Source of the DNA: Eupransor demetentiae
GTDB lineage: Bacteria; Bacillota; Bacilli; Lactobacillales; Lactobacillaceae
Assembly: GCF_963930865.1 (NCBI RefSeq)
Contig: NZ_CAWVOH010000001.1
Coordinates: forward strand, 682,001 to 746,000
DNA length: 64,000 nt
Reading direction: 5' to 3'
Every line of letters begins with the position of its first letter. Within the stretch, counting starts at the first letter, position 1. The notes below the pieces were generated by a model. The model was not told the DNA's origin, ran no database searches, and saw only the letters and a list, made by a program, of their open reading frames with translations. Positions 16,836 to 24,399 of the stretch are shown here, piece by piece. The translations under genes were made by a program, and so were the position numbers.

Positions 16836-17297
16836 TTACTTATTTGTGTTGCGGTTAAAATTTTCACGCATCCAGTAAACTGTTTGTCGTGTTGGAAAAC
16901 GTTGTCCTGACCAATCGTGTAACGTCTTGCGTCCAATTCCCATTAATCGACAAGCGCTAGCTTGGTTACCGTTAAGCATGAATGCTTTTTGATGAATTAG
17001 TTTTTCTAACCTCTTCAATTTCATGCAGGTTTTGTACATGTCTGTATCTTCAAACCAAAACGTTCTCAACAAATAATCAAATAACAAATCAACGTGACGT
17101 TTGTTTGGTAGGCCATGATTGTTGTTGTATTTAGATAATGTTGCTGTTCCAATTCCAGAACCTAAATAGATATCCGTCATAAGAATTCCGCTTTTCGTTA
17201 TCTTTTTAAAATTCTTGTTGAACTCATACTTAACCGTTAACCAATATTCTTCTGTCGCTCGGACAAATTCATCGACCCGTGCTTCCAAATCCTCCAC
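16836..17297 (-). CDS. Putative regulator with helix-turn-helix segments
   Basis: A 153-residue protein of unknown family. Residues ~45-75 (GSGIGTATLSKYNNNHGLPN) look like a Cro-type HTH, and residues ~110-145 (NGNQASACRLMGIGRKTLHD) look like a second recognition-helix segment. Start is GTG at 17297 with AAGGAG six bases upstream, inside the end of the dUTPase gene. Location before the late regulator suggests a role in the early-late switch; this is inference. Confidence 0.6.
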   Translation of the reverse strand: MEDLEARVDEFVRATEEYWLTVKYEFNKNFKKITKSGILMTDIYLGSGIGTATLSKYNNNHGLPNKRHVDLLFDYLLRTFWFEDTDMYKTCMKLKRLEKLIHQKAFMLNGNQASACRLMGIGRKTLHDWSGQRFPTRQTVYWMRENFNRNTNK

Positions 17298-17805
17298 GGT
17301 TAACTCCTTCTAGTTGTTCTACTTCGTTAATTTGTAAATCAGGTACTAACCTACTCATACTTGGCACGATACGGAACTGTAATACTCGCTCCCCACGGTC
17401 GATGTGTACTCGTGAACGGTTTGCAACTAGTTCTGCACACCACACGTCATCGTTACCTTGATAAGCGTTGTCGATGATGCCAATTCCGTTTGCTAGATCA
17501 ACGCCCTTTTTCTTGTGCGTACTGGAACGCTCCGCAATGATGGCTTCGTATCCATCGGGCAGCTTCATCGCAACACCTAGTGAAACATGCTGCATGTCTC
17601 CCTTGCGTTTTAAGTCAACGTCTTCATCAACAGCTAGGTCAATCCAATCTCCGTGCTGTACTAGTCGCGGTGTATCTTCGCTTGCATACAGAACTTCAAT
17701 AGTTGGTCGCTTGCTTTCTTGAACTTTGGTGCTAATGCCTTTGACATTTCGTTGAGATACTCGTAATCGATTACTCACACGTTCCTGATTATCCTTTTTG
17801 TTCAT
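17269..17805 (-). CDS. dut: dUTPase
   Basis: A 178-residue dUTP diphosphatase that hydrolyses dUTP to dUMP and keeps uracil out of phage DNA. Motifs in order: GDWIDLAVDEDVDL (I), ERSSTHKKKGVDLANG (II), GIIDNAYQGNDDVW (III), RGERVLQFRIVP (IV) and the C-terminal NRGGFGSTGR (V), the phosphate-binding flap. It has an N-terminal basic extension of ~35 residues beyond the usual phage length. Start ATG at 17805 lies within the end of the DUF3310 gene. A ung gene lies in the host part of the window. Confidence 0.92.
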   Translation of the reverse strand: MNKKDNQERVSNRLRVSQRNVKGISTKVQESKRPTIEVLYASEDTPRLVQHGDWIDLAVDEDVDLKRKGDMQHVSLGVAMKLPDGYEAIIAERSSTHKKKGVDLANGIGIIDNAYQGNDDVWCAELVANRSRVHIDRGERVLQFRIVPSMSRLVPDLQINEVEQLEGVNRGGFGSTGR

Positions 17806-18001
17806 ATTGCTTAATCAACCTTTCTAGGTATACTTTTGCCTTTTTCAGGTCTTCAACACCATTCTTTTTCTTGTGCCGTGTGACGTACTTGACGACGTTT
17901 CCCTCGTAAAAATCAAGGCCGAACTCGTCAATTACATCAAACACTTGCATACCAGTTTTACCGGTATAACGGTCTGGTTTAGTTAGTTGTTCATTCGACA
18001 T
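17789..18001 (-). CDS. DUF3310 family protein
   Basis: A ~70-residue protein with the DUF3310 pattern: KPDRYTGKTGMQVFDVIDEF, DFYEGNVVKYVTRHKKKNG, EDLKKAKVYLERLI. This domain is common in phages next to nucleotide-metabolism genes; its function is not established. The start at 18001 (MSNEQLTKPD) is preferred because the domain begins there. A longer frame to 18124 would overlap the 66-residue gene upstream almost fully. It overlaps that gene by 11 bases. Confidence 0.75.
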   Translation of the reverse strand: MSNEQLTKPDRYTGKTGMQVFDVIDEFGLDFYEGNVVKYVTRHKKKNGVEDLKKAKVYLERLIKQYEQKG

Positions 18002-18191
18002 ATTCAACACAAACTTCTTTTCCGTAATATCGAGCATGTTTAATAATCTTTTTACCAATGCTGAACCAACCAACGTCCAATACTTTTGCTCCACTTTTTG
18101 GTCCCATAATAACTTCGTATTCATTGACCAATATTCCTTCTTGAATTCTATTTACCCATTCATTTCCAATTTTTATTCTTGCGTATGCCAT
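17991..18191 (-). CDS. Small hypothetical protein
   Basis: 66 residues, MAYARIKIGNEWVNRIQEGI start, then WFSIGKKIIKHARYYGKEVC near the end. No family recognised and no membrane segment. The start context (GAAACGGTAATTAATG) is weak. It overlaps the DUF3310 gene by 11 bases, a spacing typical for this early operon. Confidence 0.5.
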   Translation of the reverse strand: MAYARIKIGNEWVNRIQEGILVNEYEVIMGPKSGAKVLDVGWFSIGKKIIKHARYYGKEVCVEYVE

Positions 18192-18207
18192 TAATTACCG
18201 TTTCTTT

Positions 18208-18327
18208 TTATAGTGATTGAAGCAGTACAAACAACGCCAACATTTGTTCGTTTTGCTTCTCTGTCAATTTCATAATTTTGTTTTGAGTTAAGACGACTTG
18301 ATCAAAGGCCATAAATACATGCGCCAT
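18208..18327 (-). CDS. Tiny hypothetical protein, 39 residues
   Basis: MAHVFMAFDQVVLTQNKIMK then a helical, Leu-rich end (NEQMLALFVLLQSL). It starts inside the end of the RusA gene in another frame, with AAAGG five bases upstream of the ATG. Unknown function. The overlap and start context support it weakly. Confidence 0.35.
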   Translation of the reverse strand: MAHVFMAFDQVVLTQNKIMKLTEKQNEQMLALFVLLQSL

Positions 18328-18721
18328 CTTTTCCTTTTTGTTCATATATCTCCAATCTAGGATTATCCTTATCAACTTGAAACCGGTGCGTGATGGACGT
18401 GATGTGTGCCATGTTGTCGTTTTCGAGGAACACGCGTCCGTTTAATTCAGCCTTCTGCATTCCGTCAAAAATGTACTTCTGGCAGAACGCCCAATTATCT
18501 GGGTCAATGCGTTTATCTTTCAAATGCCAATCGAATACTAAGTCACACGGCCAATCAAACTGAACACCACGCTTCATGGCTGCAATCACTTCATAAGCCA
18601 CATAGTTCGTCATTTTTTTCTTGGCCGAACTAGCAGCATACCGGTTGCGACGCTCCAAGTTGATGTACTTGTTCATCGTGTAGTTGCGGAATATTTCCGG
18701 GTCAAGCGTTATCATCTGCAT
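18302..18721 (-). CDS. rusA: RusA-family Holliday junction resolvase
   Basis: A 139-residue endonuclease that cuts four-way DNA junctions during phage recombination and before packaging. Catalytic acidic residues fall in KRIDPDNWAFCQKYIFDGMQ (D, D, then D in FDGM), the RusA DxDN...K...D signature, followed by FLENDNMAHITSITHRFQ. Length fits the family. It overlaps the preceding 69-residue gene by 10 bases and belongs to the early replication/recombination operon. Confidence 0.88.
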   Translation of the reverse strand: MQMITLDPEIFRNYTMNKYINLERRNRYAASSAKKKMTNYVAYEVIAAMKRGVQFDWPCDLVFDWHLKDKRIDPDNWAFCQKYIFDGMQKAELNGRVFLENDNMAHITSITHRFQVDKDNPRLEIYEQKGKDGACIYGL

Positions 18722-18921
18722 AAAATATAAATTGGCATTGCCACAGATTTATCAATATACATATAACTTCCGTCTTCGAAAGTAACTCGAAAATTTTCTT
18801 TATTTCGCTCAATCGTTTTTACGATGCTGTTCCGATAATTACTTTTTTCTCCAACAATAAATGGTTTGAAACTTTTTTCGAAAGTCGGGTAAAGTTCAAC
18901 TGCTTTATAAATTTCCATCAT
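18712..18921 (-). CDS. Small hypothetical protein
   Basis: 69 residues, MMEIYKAVELYPTFEKSFKP start; a beta-rich region (NFRVTFEDGSYMYIDKSVAM) follows. Function unknown. Its start overlaps the stop of the 59-residue gene as ATGA, so it is translated by coupling. Confidence 0.6.
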   Translation of the reverse strand: MMEIYKAVELYPTFEKSFKPFIVGEKSNYRNSIVKTIERNKENFRVTFEDGSYMYIDKSVAMPIYILCR

Positions 18922-19097
18922 TCATACCCAATGAAGTAGGCCAACGCTACTTTTTCAAAATCAACTTGATCACTATAACCATCAGCCATATATGCTTCGG
19001 CAATCGTTTCTCCAATCCCACATTCATGAAGAGTATCCAGTGCATCAAGTTCTTCATCGTTTAGCTCTGGCTGTGTTTTAAAAGTTACTTCTGCCAT
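18918..19097 (-). CDS. Small acidic hypothetical protein, 59 residues
   Basis: MAEVTFKTQPELNDEELDAL then LHECGIGETIAEAYMADGYS. Good ribosome binding site (GGAAGGATTAATTA) and a TAATG junction with the preceding zinc-ribbon gene and an ATGA junction with the following gene. No family recognised. Confidence 0.65.
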   Translation of the reverse strand: MAEVTFKTQPELNDEELDALDTLHECGIGETIAEAYMADGYSDQVDFEKVALAYFIGYE

Positions 19098-19201
19098 TAA
19101 TTAATCCTTCCACATTGCTTACAAATCCATTTATTTTTATCGAAATTATACATATTCTTAGTAAAATCGTGACAATAACCGCAATATATCCACCCGTTCA
19201 T
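19097..19201 (-). CDS. Mini zinc-ribbon protein, 34 residues
   Basis: MNGWIYCGYCHDFTKNMYNF then DKNKWICKQCGRIN: two CxxC knuckles (CGYC and CKQC) about 20 residues apart form a minimal zinc ribbon. It is coupled by ATGA to the preceding gene and by TAATG to the next. The role is unknown; small zinc ribbons often bind nucleic acid or a protein partner. Confidence 0.6.
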   Translation of the reverse strand: MNGWIYCGYCHDFTKNMYNFDKNKWICKQCGRIN

Positions 19202-19425
19202 TCTTCCACCTCCACAACCGAAAACAACGGTTTAATTTGTCCTGGTAATTGTTCCGATTTTTCTTGTACATAAACAAAGTGACCTTGGTAAGCTAACTTT
19301 GAACTAGTTGTTAGTTCTGGTTTTTCTCCAAAACCTGTATACTTCAAATACATTGATTTAGAAGTTTGTTTTGATGTTGATACATCTAATAAAAATCTAA
19401 GCGCATATAGTTTTTCATGTTTCAT
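19198..19425 (-). CDS. Small hypothetical protein
   Basis: 75 residues, MKHEKLYALRFLLDVSTSKQ start and a C-terminal FSVVEVEE. The start shares bases (TAATG) with the end of the interrupted reading frame upstream, and AAGGTGGAAG serves as its ribosome binding site. Family not recognised. Confidence 0.55.
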   Translation of the reverse strand: MKHEKLYALRFLLDVSTSKQTSKSMYLKYTGFGEKPELTTSSKLAYQGHFVYVQEKSEQLPGQIKPLFSVVEVEE

Positions 19426-19847
19426 TAGTCTTCCACCTTTTCAAACTTCGTGATGTCTAACTGGCCGTCAATCATTTCTTGCTCGGTAAATTTAGAAGCT
19501 CTTTTAAAATCCCAAGTAACAGCAACTATTCCAAGCGCACAAGTTGCATACCAGTGAGTTCCATCTTTGTCTGTATCAATCGTGCGCCACTTGTATTTTT
19601 TCTCTTTAATTTTGAAATATTTATTAAAGTCATTTTCAAAAATAGCTTTGAAATAGTTAGGTAACTAGCTACAAATTTCTTTATAATCCCCATTTCGATC
19701 GTATTCCCCTTTATTTCCAACAGCATCAATAAATGACTCTTGGTCGGCAAAACGATATTTTTCTTTAGCATAATCGTTATAATCGCTTCTAAAATGTTGT
19801 TTTAATGCTTCAAACGTTTTTGGTTCTAATTCAATACGTTCTGTCAT
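19425..19847 (-). pseudogene. Small phage gene interrupted by an in-frame TAG
   Basis: The frame begins at an ATG at 19847 behind AGGAGG (MTERIELEPKTFEALKQHFR) and stops at a TAG at 19667-19665 after ...NGDYKEICS. The same frame continues with no further stop for ~79 residues (LPNYFKAIFENDFNKYF, THWYATCALGIVAVTWDFKR) to a TAA at 19427-19425 joined to the next start. The second part has no nearby start codon. An intact product would be ~140 residues. Either an amber mutation or readthrough; function unknown. Confidence 0.6.
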
Positions 19848-20550
19848 CATTACCTCCTGTTGTTTTTAAGTGATGGCTTTTTGCTATTGTTTCATCTATT
19901 GCAATTCCTGATAGATGGTACTTATTCAGGAACGCTTTTTCGCTCTTCGTATGAACAAATACGCTGTGATGTTCACGACACAAGCTAATGGCCATGCGTC
20001 CCAAGTGATTAACCTTTAGACGATTGTTACCCATACCAATACGGCTACCTTCGAGATGATGAAGATCACCGGGTTTACCGTCCAAAACGCAAACATGTTT
20101 CATTAGGCAGGCGTACTCCCAATGCTTGATTTCTTCCGGCTGCAATTCTTGAATTGGTACACGGCTTAATCCAACGTCATGATCTAAGCAGAAGTCCAGC
20201 AGCATGTTGATGAACTCATTCGCCTTGCTTTTCACACCTCTTGCGTTCGACAAGCTAAAATCTTCATCGCCCGTTAGGTAGAAATATCGAAACTTGAAAT
20301 ACTCATAAACCAGGTTAGGAATACCCGCCCAAGCACCACCAATTTGTGCTCGTGCAATGTCGTTTATGATTGCCATCGCAAATTTACGCTGCTGTGCGCT
20401 CACAGAACGCTTGTCAGCCACTTCAATGCCGACCGAATGTAAATACCCTGCTGTGTATTTTTCGAGCTTATACAGGCTGTCATCGTCTTTTAACTCAACC
20501 GTTACAATTCGGCCACGATGACTAAGTATCTTTCCTTCGAATTCAGCCAT
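19831..20550 (-). CDS. Putative HNHc nuclease (HNHc_6 family)
   Basis: A 239-residue protein (MAEFEGKILSHRGRIVTVEL). The C-terminal half holds LHHLEGSRIGMGNNRLKVNH, HLGRMAISLCREHH and an NKYHLSGIAIDE tail, the pattern of phage HNHc nucleases (PF16784). The histidines of HH and CREHH are the candidate catalytic and metal residues. An upstream GTG (20580) after AGGAG could add ten residues. It lies between the HTH gene and RusA-containing cluster, as in many Lactobacillales phages. Confidence 0.75.
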   Translation of the reverse strand: MAEFEGKILSHRGRIVTVELKDDDSLYKLEKYTAGYLHSVGIEVADKRSVSAQQRKFAMAIINDIARAQIGGAWAGIPNLVYEYFKFRYFYLTGDEDFSLSNARGVKSKANEFINMLLDFCLDHDVGLSRVPIQELQPEEIKHWEYACLMKHVCVLDGKPGDLHHLEGSRIGMGNNRLKVNHLGRMAISLCREHHSVFVHTKSEKAFLNKYHLSGIAIDETIAKSHHLKTTGGNDDRTY

Positions 20551-20779
20551 GATAATTTGCGAACCATTGCTTATATTCACGTTCTCCTAATAGTTGCTTA
20601 GGAGTAACGCCTAACGTTTCAGCAAACACTCTTACTTGCTGTGGTGCGATGAACTTACCTTGTCGGTAAATATCAATCGTCTTGGGCATGATGTCGATGC
20701 TGTGCTGCTTGCCTAACTCGAGCGCTAGGTCGAACGAGTCCATGCCGGCATGATCCATGCACTGCTTTAGCTTATTCAT
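20543..20779 (-). CDS. Small HTH protein
   Basis: 78 residues with a Cro-type fold pattern: LKQCMDHAGMDSFDLALELG, then IMPKTIDIYRQGKFIAPQQV and ETLGVTPKQLLG. It could be a DNA-binding regulator or a replication accessory. Start ATG after GAGGTAGTAGCC, overlapping the preceding stop by 8 bases. Confidence 0.6.
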   Translation of the reverse strand: MNKLKQCMDHAGMDSFDLALELGKQHSIDIMPKTIDIYRQGKFIAPQQVRVFAETLGVTPKQLLGEREYKQWFANYHG

Positions 20780-20948
20780 AGGCTACTACCTCACGAAATC
20801 CGTACAGGCGTTTACCATCGGCGTGTTTGTTGCGGCGATTAACCAACATCAACACGTCAGTGACTTGCTGCCAGACGTTGCTACTAGTCCAGACGGTTTG
20901 CCCGTTCTCTAGAGCAATCATTTGATAACCCTTTACATACTTAATCAC
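20772..20948 (-). CDS. Small hypothetical protein
   Basis: About 58 residues (VIKYVKGYQMIALENGQTVW...). A GTG at 20948 is preferred because GGAGG lies six bases upstream; the ATG at 20954 is directly against it. It overlaps the stop of the DnaC-like gene. No family recognised; basic C-terminal half (VNRRNKHADGKRLYGFREVV). Confidence 0.5.
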   Translation of the reverse strand: MIKYVKGYQMIALENGQTVWTSSNVWQQVTDVLMLVNRRNKHADGKRLYGFREVVAYE

Positions 20949-21738
20949 GTACATCCTCCAATCCGTCGAAGTTGAGTTGATTTTCTGGTCGTTTAGCAAT
21001 CAGGCGACTAATCAACTTTGCATTGTATTTTTCATAAAGTTCTTGGCCGTTAAAGTTGGTCGTTACAATCGTGGTTAACAATCGCTTACCGTTCTTGTCA
21101 CGGGCTTGCCTTGCTTCGGCCACGTCAAAGTAGAACCGCTGCAAGCTATCACTGGCCACACCTTTTCCTGACATACCACCAGCCTCAGAACCAAAGTCAT
21201 CAAGCACTAGCACATCAACCGACTTCATCAAGTCCTTAGTCTTGCGCACCGTATCTTGTACCTGCTCGTCCTTGAACTGATGCACCATTTCAGATAGCGG
21301 AACGGTCGACACAAACATGACCGTCTTGTGGCTATGTTCCTTAATGGCGTTTAGCATGGCCAAGACCATCGCTGTTTTACCGGTACCCGCTGAACCGAAT
21401 GCTGCAATGTTGCGACCGTGCTGTTTAATGCAGTCATACGCTAAGTGACGTGCTTTATTCTTTAGCTCTTCAGCCTTAGCGGTGTTAGGCTGCCAAGATG
21501 GTTGCCACTGATCAAAACTAAACGTTCTCTCTGATGAAGTGCCCCACAGGCTAAAGTCTGTATAACGACGTCGCCTAGCTGCCATGATTTGGTTATATGA
21601 CGCTTGGTCTTTCTCTGCAATATGTTGCCTAAACCACTGAACCTTTTGCTCTGCAGTCAGATGGGACATGCTGTCTTCGGCTTCTTTGTAACCCTTTAAT
21701 TCAGTTAATGGCTTAGCTGCGTCTGCAAACGACTGCAT
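20941..21738 (-). CDS. DnaC-like helicase loader (AAA+ ATPase)
   Basis: A 265-residue replication protein. Walker A is AAFGSAGTGKTAMVLAM (~115), Walker B is VDVLVLDDFGSEAGG (~180), sensor-like TTIVTTNFNGQEL (~225) and arginine-finger region NAKLISRLIAKRP. It loads the host replicative helicase at the phage origin, working with the initiator encoded just upstream. Start ATG follows AAAGGATTAAGC. Confidence 0.88.
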   Translation of the reverse strand: MQSFADAAKPLTELKGYKEAEDSMSHLTAEQKVQWFRQHIAEKDQASYNQIMAARRRRYTDFSLWGTSSERTFSFDQWQPSWQPNTAKAEELKNKARHLAYDCIKQHGRNIAAFGSAGTGKTAMVLAMLNAIKEHSHKTVMFVSTVPLSEMVHQFKDEQVQDTVRKTKDLMKSVDVLVLDDFGSEAGGMSGKGVASDSLQRFYFDVAEARQARDKNGKRLLTTIVTTNFNGQELYEKYNAKLISRLIAKRPENQLNFDGLEDVRD

Positions 21739-21751
21739 TGCTTAATCCTTT

Positions 21752-22471
21752 CTAGAACCCTAAGTTCTTCTTGGCTAACTCTGCAGCCTCGCTTCGCTTA
21801 GTGTCTATTCCTTGGTTTAAATACGACTCAAACTTTGTTCCGAACAACGTTTCAGGCCGCAGGTATTTTTCCATATCCGTCCCCTGCCACTCCGATACTT
21901 TGTTGTCGATTACTTTCTTAAAGTCATCTGCTGTAAAACCTTCCTTGACTCTTGCTGAGATAAAACGTTCAGTCTTTGGAGTCGTCGAACGGTAATGTTT
22001 ACCGGAACGGAGATTGAGATAATCCACTATTTCAGACAGAGGGATACGGTCGTGTTCGTCAGAACTCGACAATATCTTTTTATTAGTACTTGTATTATTA
22101 ATACTTGTATTATTCTCTCTGAAGTTTTCTTCAGTACCCTTCCTGAAGTTTTCTTCAGTACCCTTCCTGAAGTTTTCTTCAGTACCTTGTAGCAAAGTCA
22201 AATATCTTTTAGTGACCCTTACACCTTTTCGTTCGGTGTAACGATGAATATATCCGCACTTTTCCAATGAAGTTAACCAGTCTTGAATTGACCGTTCAGA
22301 CACTCCGTAAATTTTTGCGAAGTAACTATCGCTTGCCCAACATTGACCAGTTTTGTTTGATAGCGCTGTGATTTCTCCGTATAGCAATATTGCTCTCGGT
22401 ATAAGTCTGCTGTCATATCGGACGTTTGCCGGAATTACTGCGTAATAACTTGGTTGCATCTCTTCTGTCAT
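21752..22471 (-). CDS. Phage replication initiator
   Basis: A 239-residue protein. Residues ~10-95 form a winged helix (LYGEITALSNKTGQCWASDS, IYGVSERSIQDWLTSLEKCG). Residues ~96-120 are three copies of an eight-residue GTEENFRK-type repeat encoded by DNA iterons. Residues ~140-220 match the Phg_2220_C domain (PLSEIVDYLNLRSGKHYRST, FLNQ-like end YLRPETLFGTKFESYLN). Binding to the iterons inside its own gene and recruiting the DnaC-like loader is the expected role. ATGA overlap with the preceding gene. Confidence 0.85.
   Translation of the reverse strand: MTEEMQPSYYAVIPANVRYDSRLIPRAILLYGEITALSNKTGQCWASDSYFAKIYGVSERSIQDWLTSLEKCGYIHRYTERKGVRVTKRYLTLLQGTEENFRKGTEENFRKGTEENFRENNTSINNTSTNKKILSSSDEHDRIPLSEIVDYLNLRSGKHYRSTTPKTERFISARVKEGFTADDFKKVIDNKVSEWQGTDMEKYLRPETLFGTKFESYLNQGIDTKRSEAAELAKKNLGF
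22083..22182. other. Probable phage replication origin (iterons plus AT-rich element)
   Basis: Three copies of the palindrome CTGAAGTTTTCTTCAG lie at 22119-22134, 22143-22158 and 22167-22182 with an exact 24-base period. An adjoining AT-rich stretch at 22083-22116 contains two copies of TACTTGTATTATT-like sequence. The arrangement inside the initiator gene is the usual design of phage origins: iterons for initiator binding beside an unwinding element. Confidence 0.7.
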
Positions 22472-22680
22472 TTTTGACCATCTTTCAAAAATTCAAAACT
22501 GAAAACGCCATCTTTGACTTCAAAACTGATATAACCGTTTAACACTAAGTCATTAATACCTTTCCAAAATCCAGTTTGGTCATTCATTGGAAGACTTTCA
22601 CTATTCGCTAAAACGGTAGCGACCCCTTTTGCTTCCCAACTTAAACGACCGTCTTCAAGAATTTGTTTAATATCCGTCAC
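22468..22680 (-). CDS. Small hypothetical, winged-helix-like
   Basis: About 70 residues (VTDIKQILEDGRLSWEAKGV...). GTG at 22680 is preferred, six bases after AAGGAG. The pattern of helices with SLPMNDQTGFWKGINDLVLN and a beta wing (YISFEVKDGVFSFEFLKDG) suggests a small winged helix, possibly a partner of the initiator, with which it overlaps as ATGA. Confidence 0.55.
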   Translation of the reverse strand: MTDIKQILEDGRLSWEAKGVATVLANSESLPMNDQTGFWKGINDLVLNGYISFEVKDGVFSFEFLKDGQK

Positions 22681-22682
22681 AT

Positions 22683-22892
22683 TCAACTCCTTTCATCACT
22701 CCAACCAACCAGGTAAGCTGGACTAACATTAAGTGCATCAGCAATCACTGACCATACGTCTGTACGGCCTGCGTACTCACTTTCGTATCGGCTAATCTCT
22801 GACTGTGCTAAACGACATTTCTTAGCTAGTTGATACTGGTTTAATCCACGCTCTGTGCGTACTTGTTTTAGACGATTAGAATGGCAGGTCAT
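22683..22892 (-). CDS. XRE-family HTH regulator
   Basis: 69 residues with a complete Cro/CI-type HTH: LKQVRTERGLNQYQLAKKCR, AQSEISRYESEYAGRTDVWS, IADALNVSPAYLVGW. It lies within the early operon rather than at the divergent promoter, so it may fine-tune early genes. It overlaps the end of the SSB-like gene by 17 bases. Confidence 0.8.
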   Translation of the reverse strand: MTCHSNRLKQVRTERGLNQYQLAKKCRLAQSEISRYESEYAGRTDVWSVIADALNVSPAYLVGWSDERS

Positions 22893-23445
22893 CTGCGTTG
22901 ATATCTACTTCACTTCCTACGAATGGATTAAATTCACCTTGCTTTGCGTTTTGCTTTGGTTGAGATCCATTAGATGGTTGAACTCCGTTCTTTGCTGACC
23001 ACATATCACGGGTAACACCATTAGGTTCACTACCGTTAGCAAGCTTAGGTTCATGACGCTTAACACGAAGATTGACGTTCCCATTGAACTCGTTCCAATC
23101 AACCGTGACTGACAACTCCTTGCCGGCCATTCCCTTGACAAAGTTTTGAATGCTGTCGACCTTTGTTCCTTCTGGAACACCGGCAGCAACCAATAAAGTG
23201 TTGAAGTTTCGCTCTGAACGCCTACGTGAGTCTTCGTCCTTTTCGTTCCAGACGATATTGTCGTATCGAATTTTTCCACCAGCATATTCTCCGTCGATGA
23301 CTTCATAATTCATCACGGCCATTTCGCTACCGGTCTTAGCTTGCTTAGCTTCAGAAGTATCAAGCACTCGTACGTTGTACTTTCCTGCTTCTTCTACTTG
23401 CTGTCCTGATACGTTGTTGCTGTCTACCGTTACTCCAAATGCCAT
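22876..23445 (-). CDS. DUF669 single-stranded DNA-binding protein
   Basis: A 189-residue protein with the DUF669 pattern (YEVIDGEYAGGKIRYDNIVW, RNFNTLLVAAGVPEGT, GKELSVTVDWNEFNGNVNLR). It ends in an acidic tail DINADDLPF, like the SSB tails that dock replication and repair partners. It lies next to the Sak4-like ATPase, the usual pairing for phage recombination and replication. Confidence 0.85.
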   Translation of the reverse strand: MAFGVTVDSNNVSGQQVEEAGKYNVRVLDTSEAKQAKTGSEMAVMNYEVIDGEYAGGKIRYDNIVWNEKDEDSRRRSERNFNTLLVAAGVPEGTKVDSIQNFVKGMAGKELSVTVDWNEFNGNVNLRVKRHEPKLANGSEPNGVTRDMWSAKNGVQPSNGSQPKQNAKQGEFNPFVGSEVDINADDLPF

Positions 23446-23473
23446 GTTTATTTACCTTTTACCTTTTTATTTA

Positions 23474-23719
23474 TTACAAGCTCATATAACAATCGTTAGG
23501 GATATCATCAAAATCAATAAATGTCTTTTGCTTGTAACACTTATGCGTGATGAATTCAGTGTCTTCCACAATTTGTCCTTGCTTATAAAATGGTCGCTGA
23601 TTTCCAGAAAACCAGAATAAATCATTACGTAATTCACGTTCTGTGTTATATGGTTTTATTTGAACAATTTGGCAATCTCCTGCATCGTTATTCCATACTC
23701 CAATTACTTTAATTTTCAT
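23474..23719 (-). CDS. Small hypothetical protein
   Basis: 81 residues, MKIKVIGVWNNDAGDCQIVQ start. No recognised family. Ribosome binding site GAGGAGAAATAAAC is strong, and it sits between the ATPase and SSB genes. Confidence 0.6.
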   Translation of the reverse strand: MKIKVIGVWNNDAGDCQIVQIKPYNTERELRNDLFWFSGNQRPFYKQGQIVEDTEFITHKCYKQKTFIDFDDIPNDCYMSL

Positions 23720-23721
23720 GT

Positions 23722-24384
23722 TTATTTCTCCTCTTCTGCTGGTTCAAATAGTTCTTCTGCCTTAATGAGCGTTCGTTCATCAAGACGGTTCTTGGCGTGA
23801 TTGCCGTTCTCAGTGTCTAGGTCAATTAGACGTTGACCGTCTTTCTTATAGATACGGCCAACCACATCAAATGGTGCTGTAAACCCGTTAAACGTCTTAG
23901 CGTTCATATCAGCCTCGAAACGTCCTTTTCCATCAAGTCCGTTTGAACCGTTGTCAATCTGATGTGCCGTGGCCAACACTGTTTTCTTGCTTGATCGCAA
24001 TAGCATTCCTAAATCACGAAACCATAGCTGCAGTTTCTGATAATTCTGACGGCCGTCTTTACTTGCACCGTCGATATTTTCCAACACCCAGTTCTGCAAG
24101 GCCGTAACGTTATCTAGCATGATGAAGTCATACTTTTCTTCGTTAATCAGTTTATTAACTGAACGCCAGACAAGCCGCTGCAAGTTAGGAGCGTCCGTAT
24201 TATCAAACGCAATCACTGTGGTGTCTGTCGTGTCCGCTAAGGCGTTGTAAGACCCATCGAATGTAAGTACAGCCTTGTTACCTTTAAACAGCTTAGACAG
24301 GCTCGTCTTGCCTGTACCGCCATCTCCATAAATGAAATACATATTTCCGGCCGGCACGACTTTCCCAGGTTCAAATACAATCAT
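23722..24384 (-). CDS. Sak4-like RecA-fold ATPase
   Basis: A 220-residue NTPase. Walker A is MYFIYGDGGTGKTSLSKLF (~22-32), Walker B is KYDFIMLDNVTALQNW (~95), and TVLATAHQIDNG (~140) is a sensor-like strand. This AAA_24/Sak4 type works in phage single-strand annealing recombination together with an SSB, here the DUF669 protein downstream. Length fits. Confidence 0.85.
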   Translation of the reverse strand: MIVFEPGKVVPAGNMYFIYGDGGTGKTSLSKLFKGNKAVLTFDGSYNALADTTDTTVIAFDNTDAPNLQRLVWRSVNKLINEEKYDFIMLDNVTALQNWVLENIDGASKDGRQNYQKLQLWFRDLGMLLRSSKKTVLATAHQIDNGSNGLDGKGRFEADMNAKTFNGFTAPFDVVGRIYKKDGQRLIDLDTENGNHAKNRLDERTLIKAEELFEPAEEEK

Positions 24385-24399
24385 GCTGTTACCTCCTTA

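Noticed and set aside
22119..22182. CRISPR array
   Set aside because: The three spaced palindromes are 24 bases apart with identical intervening bases and lie in a coding frame, so they are iterons, not repeats with spacers.
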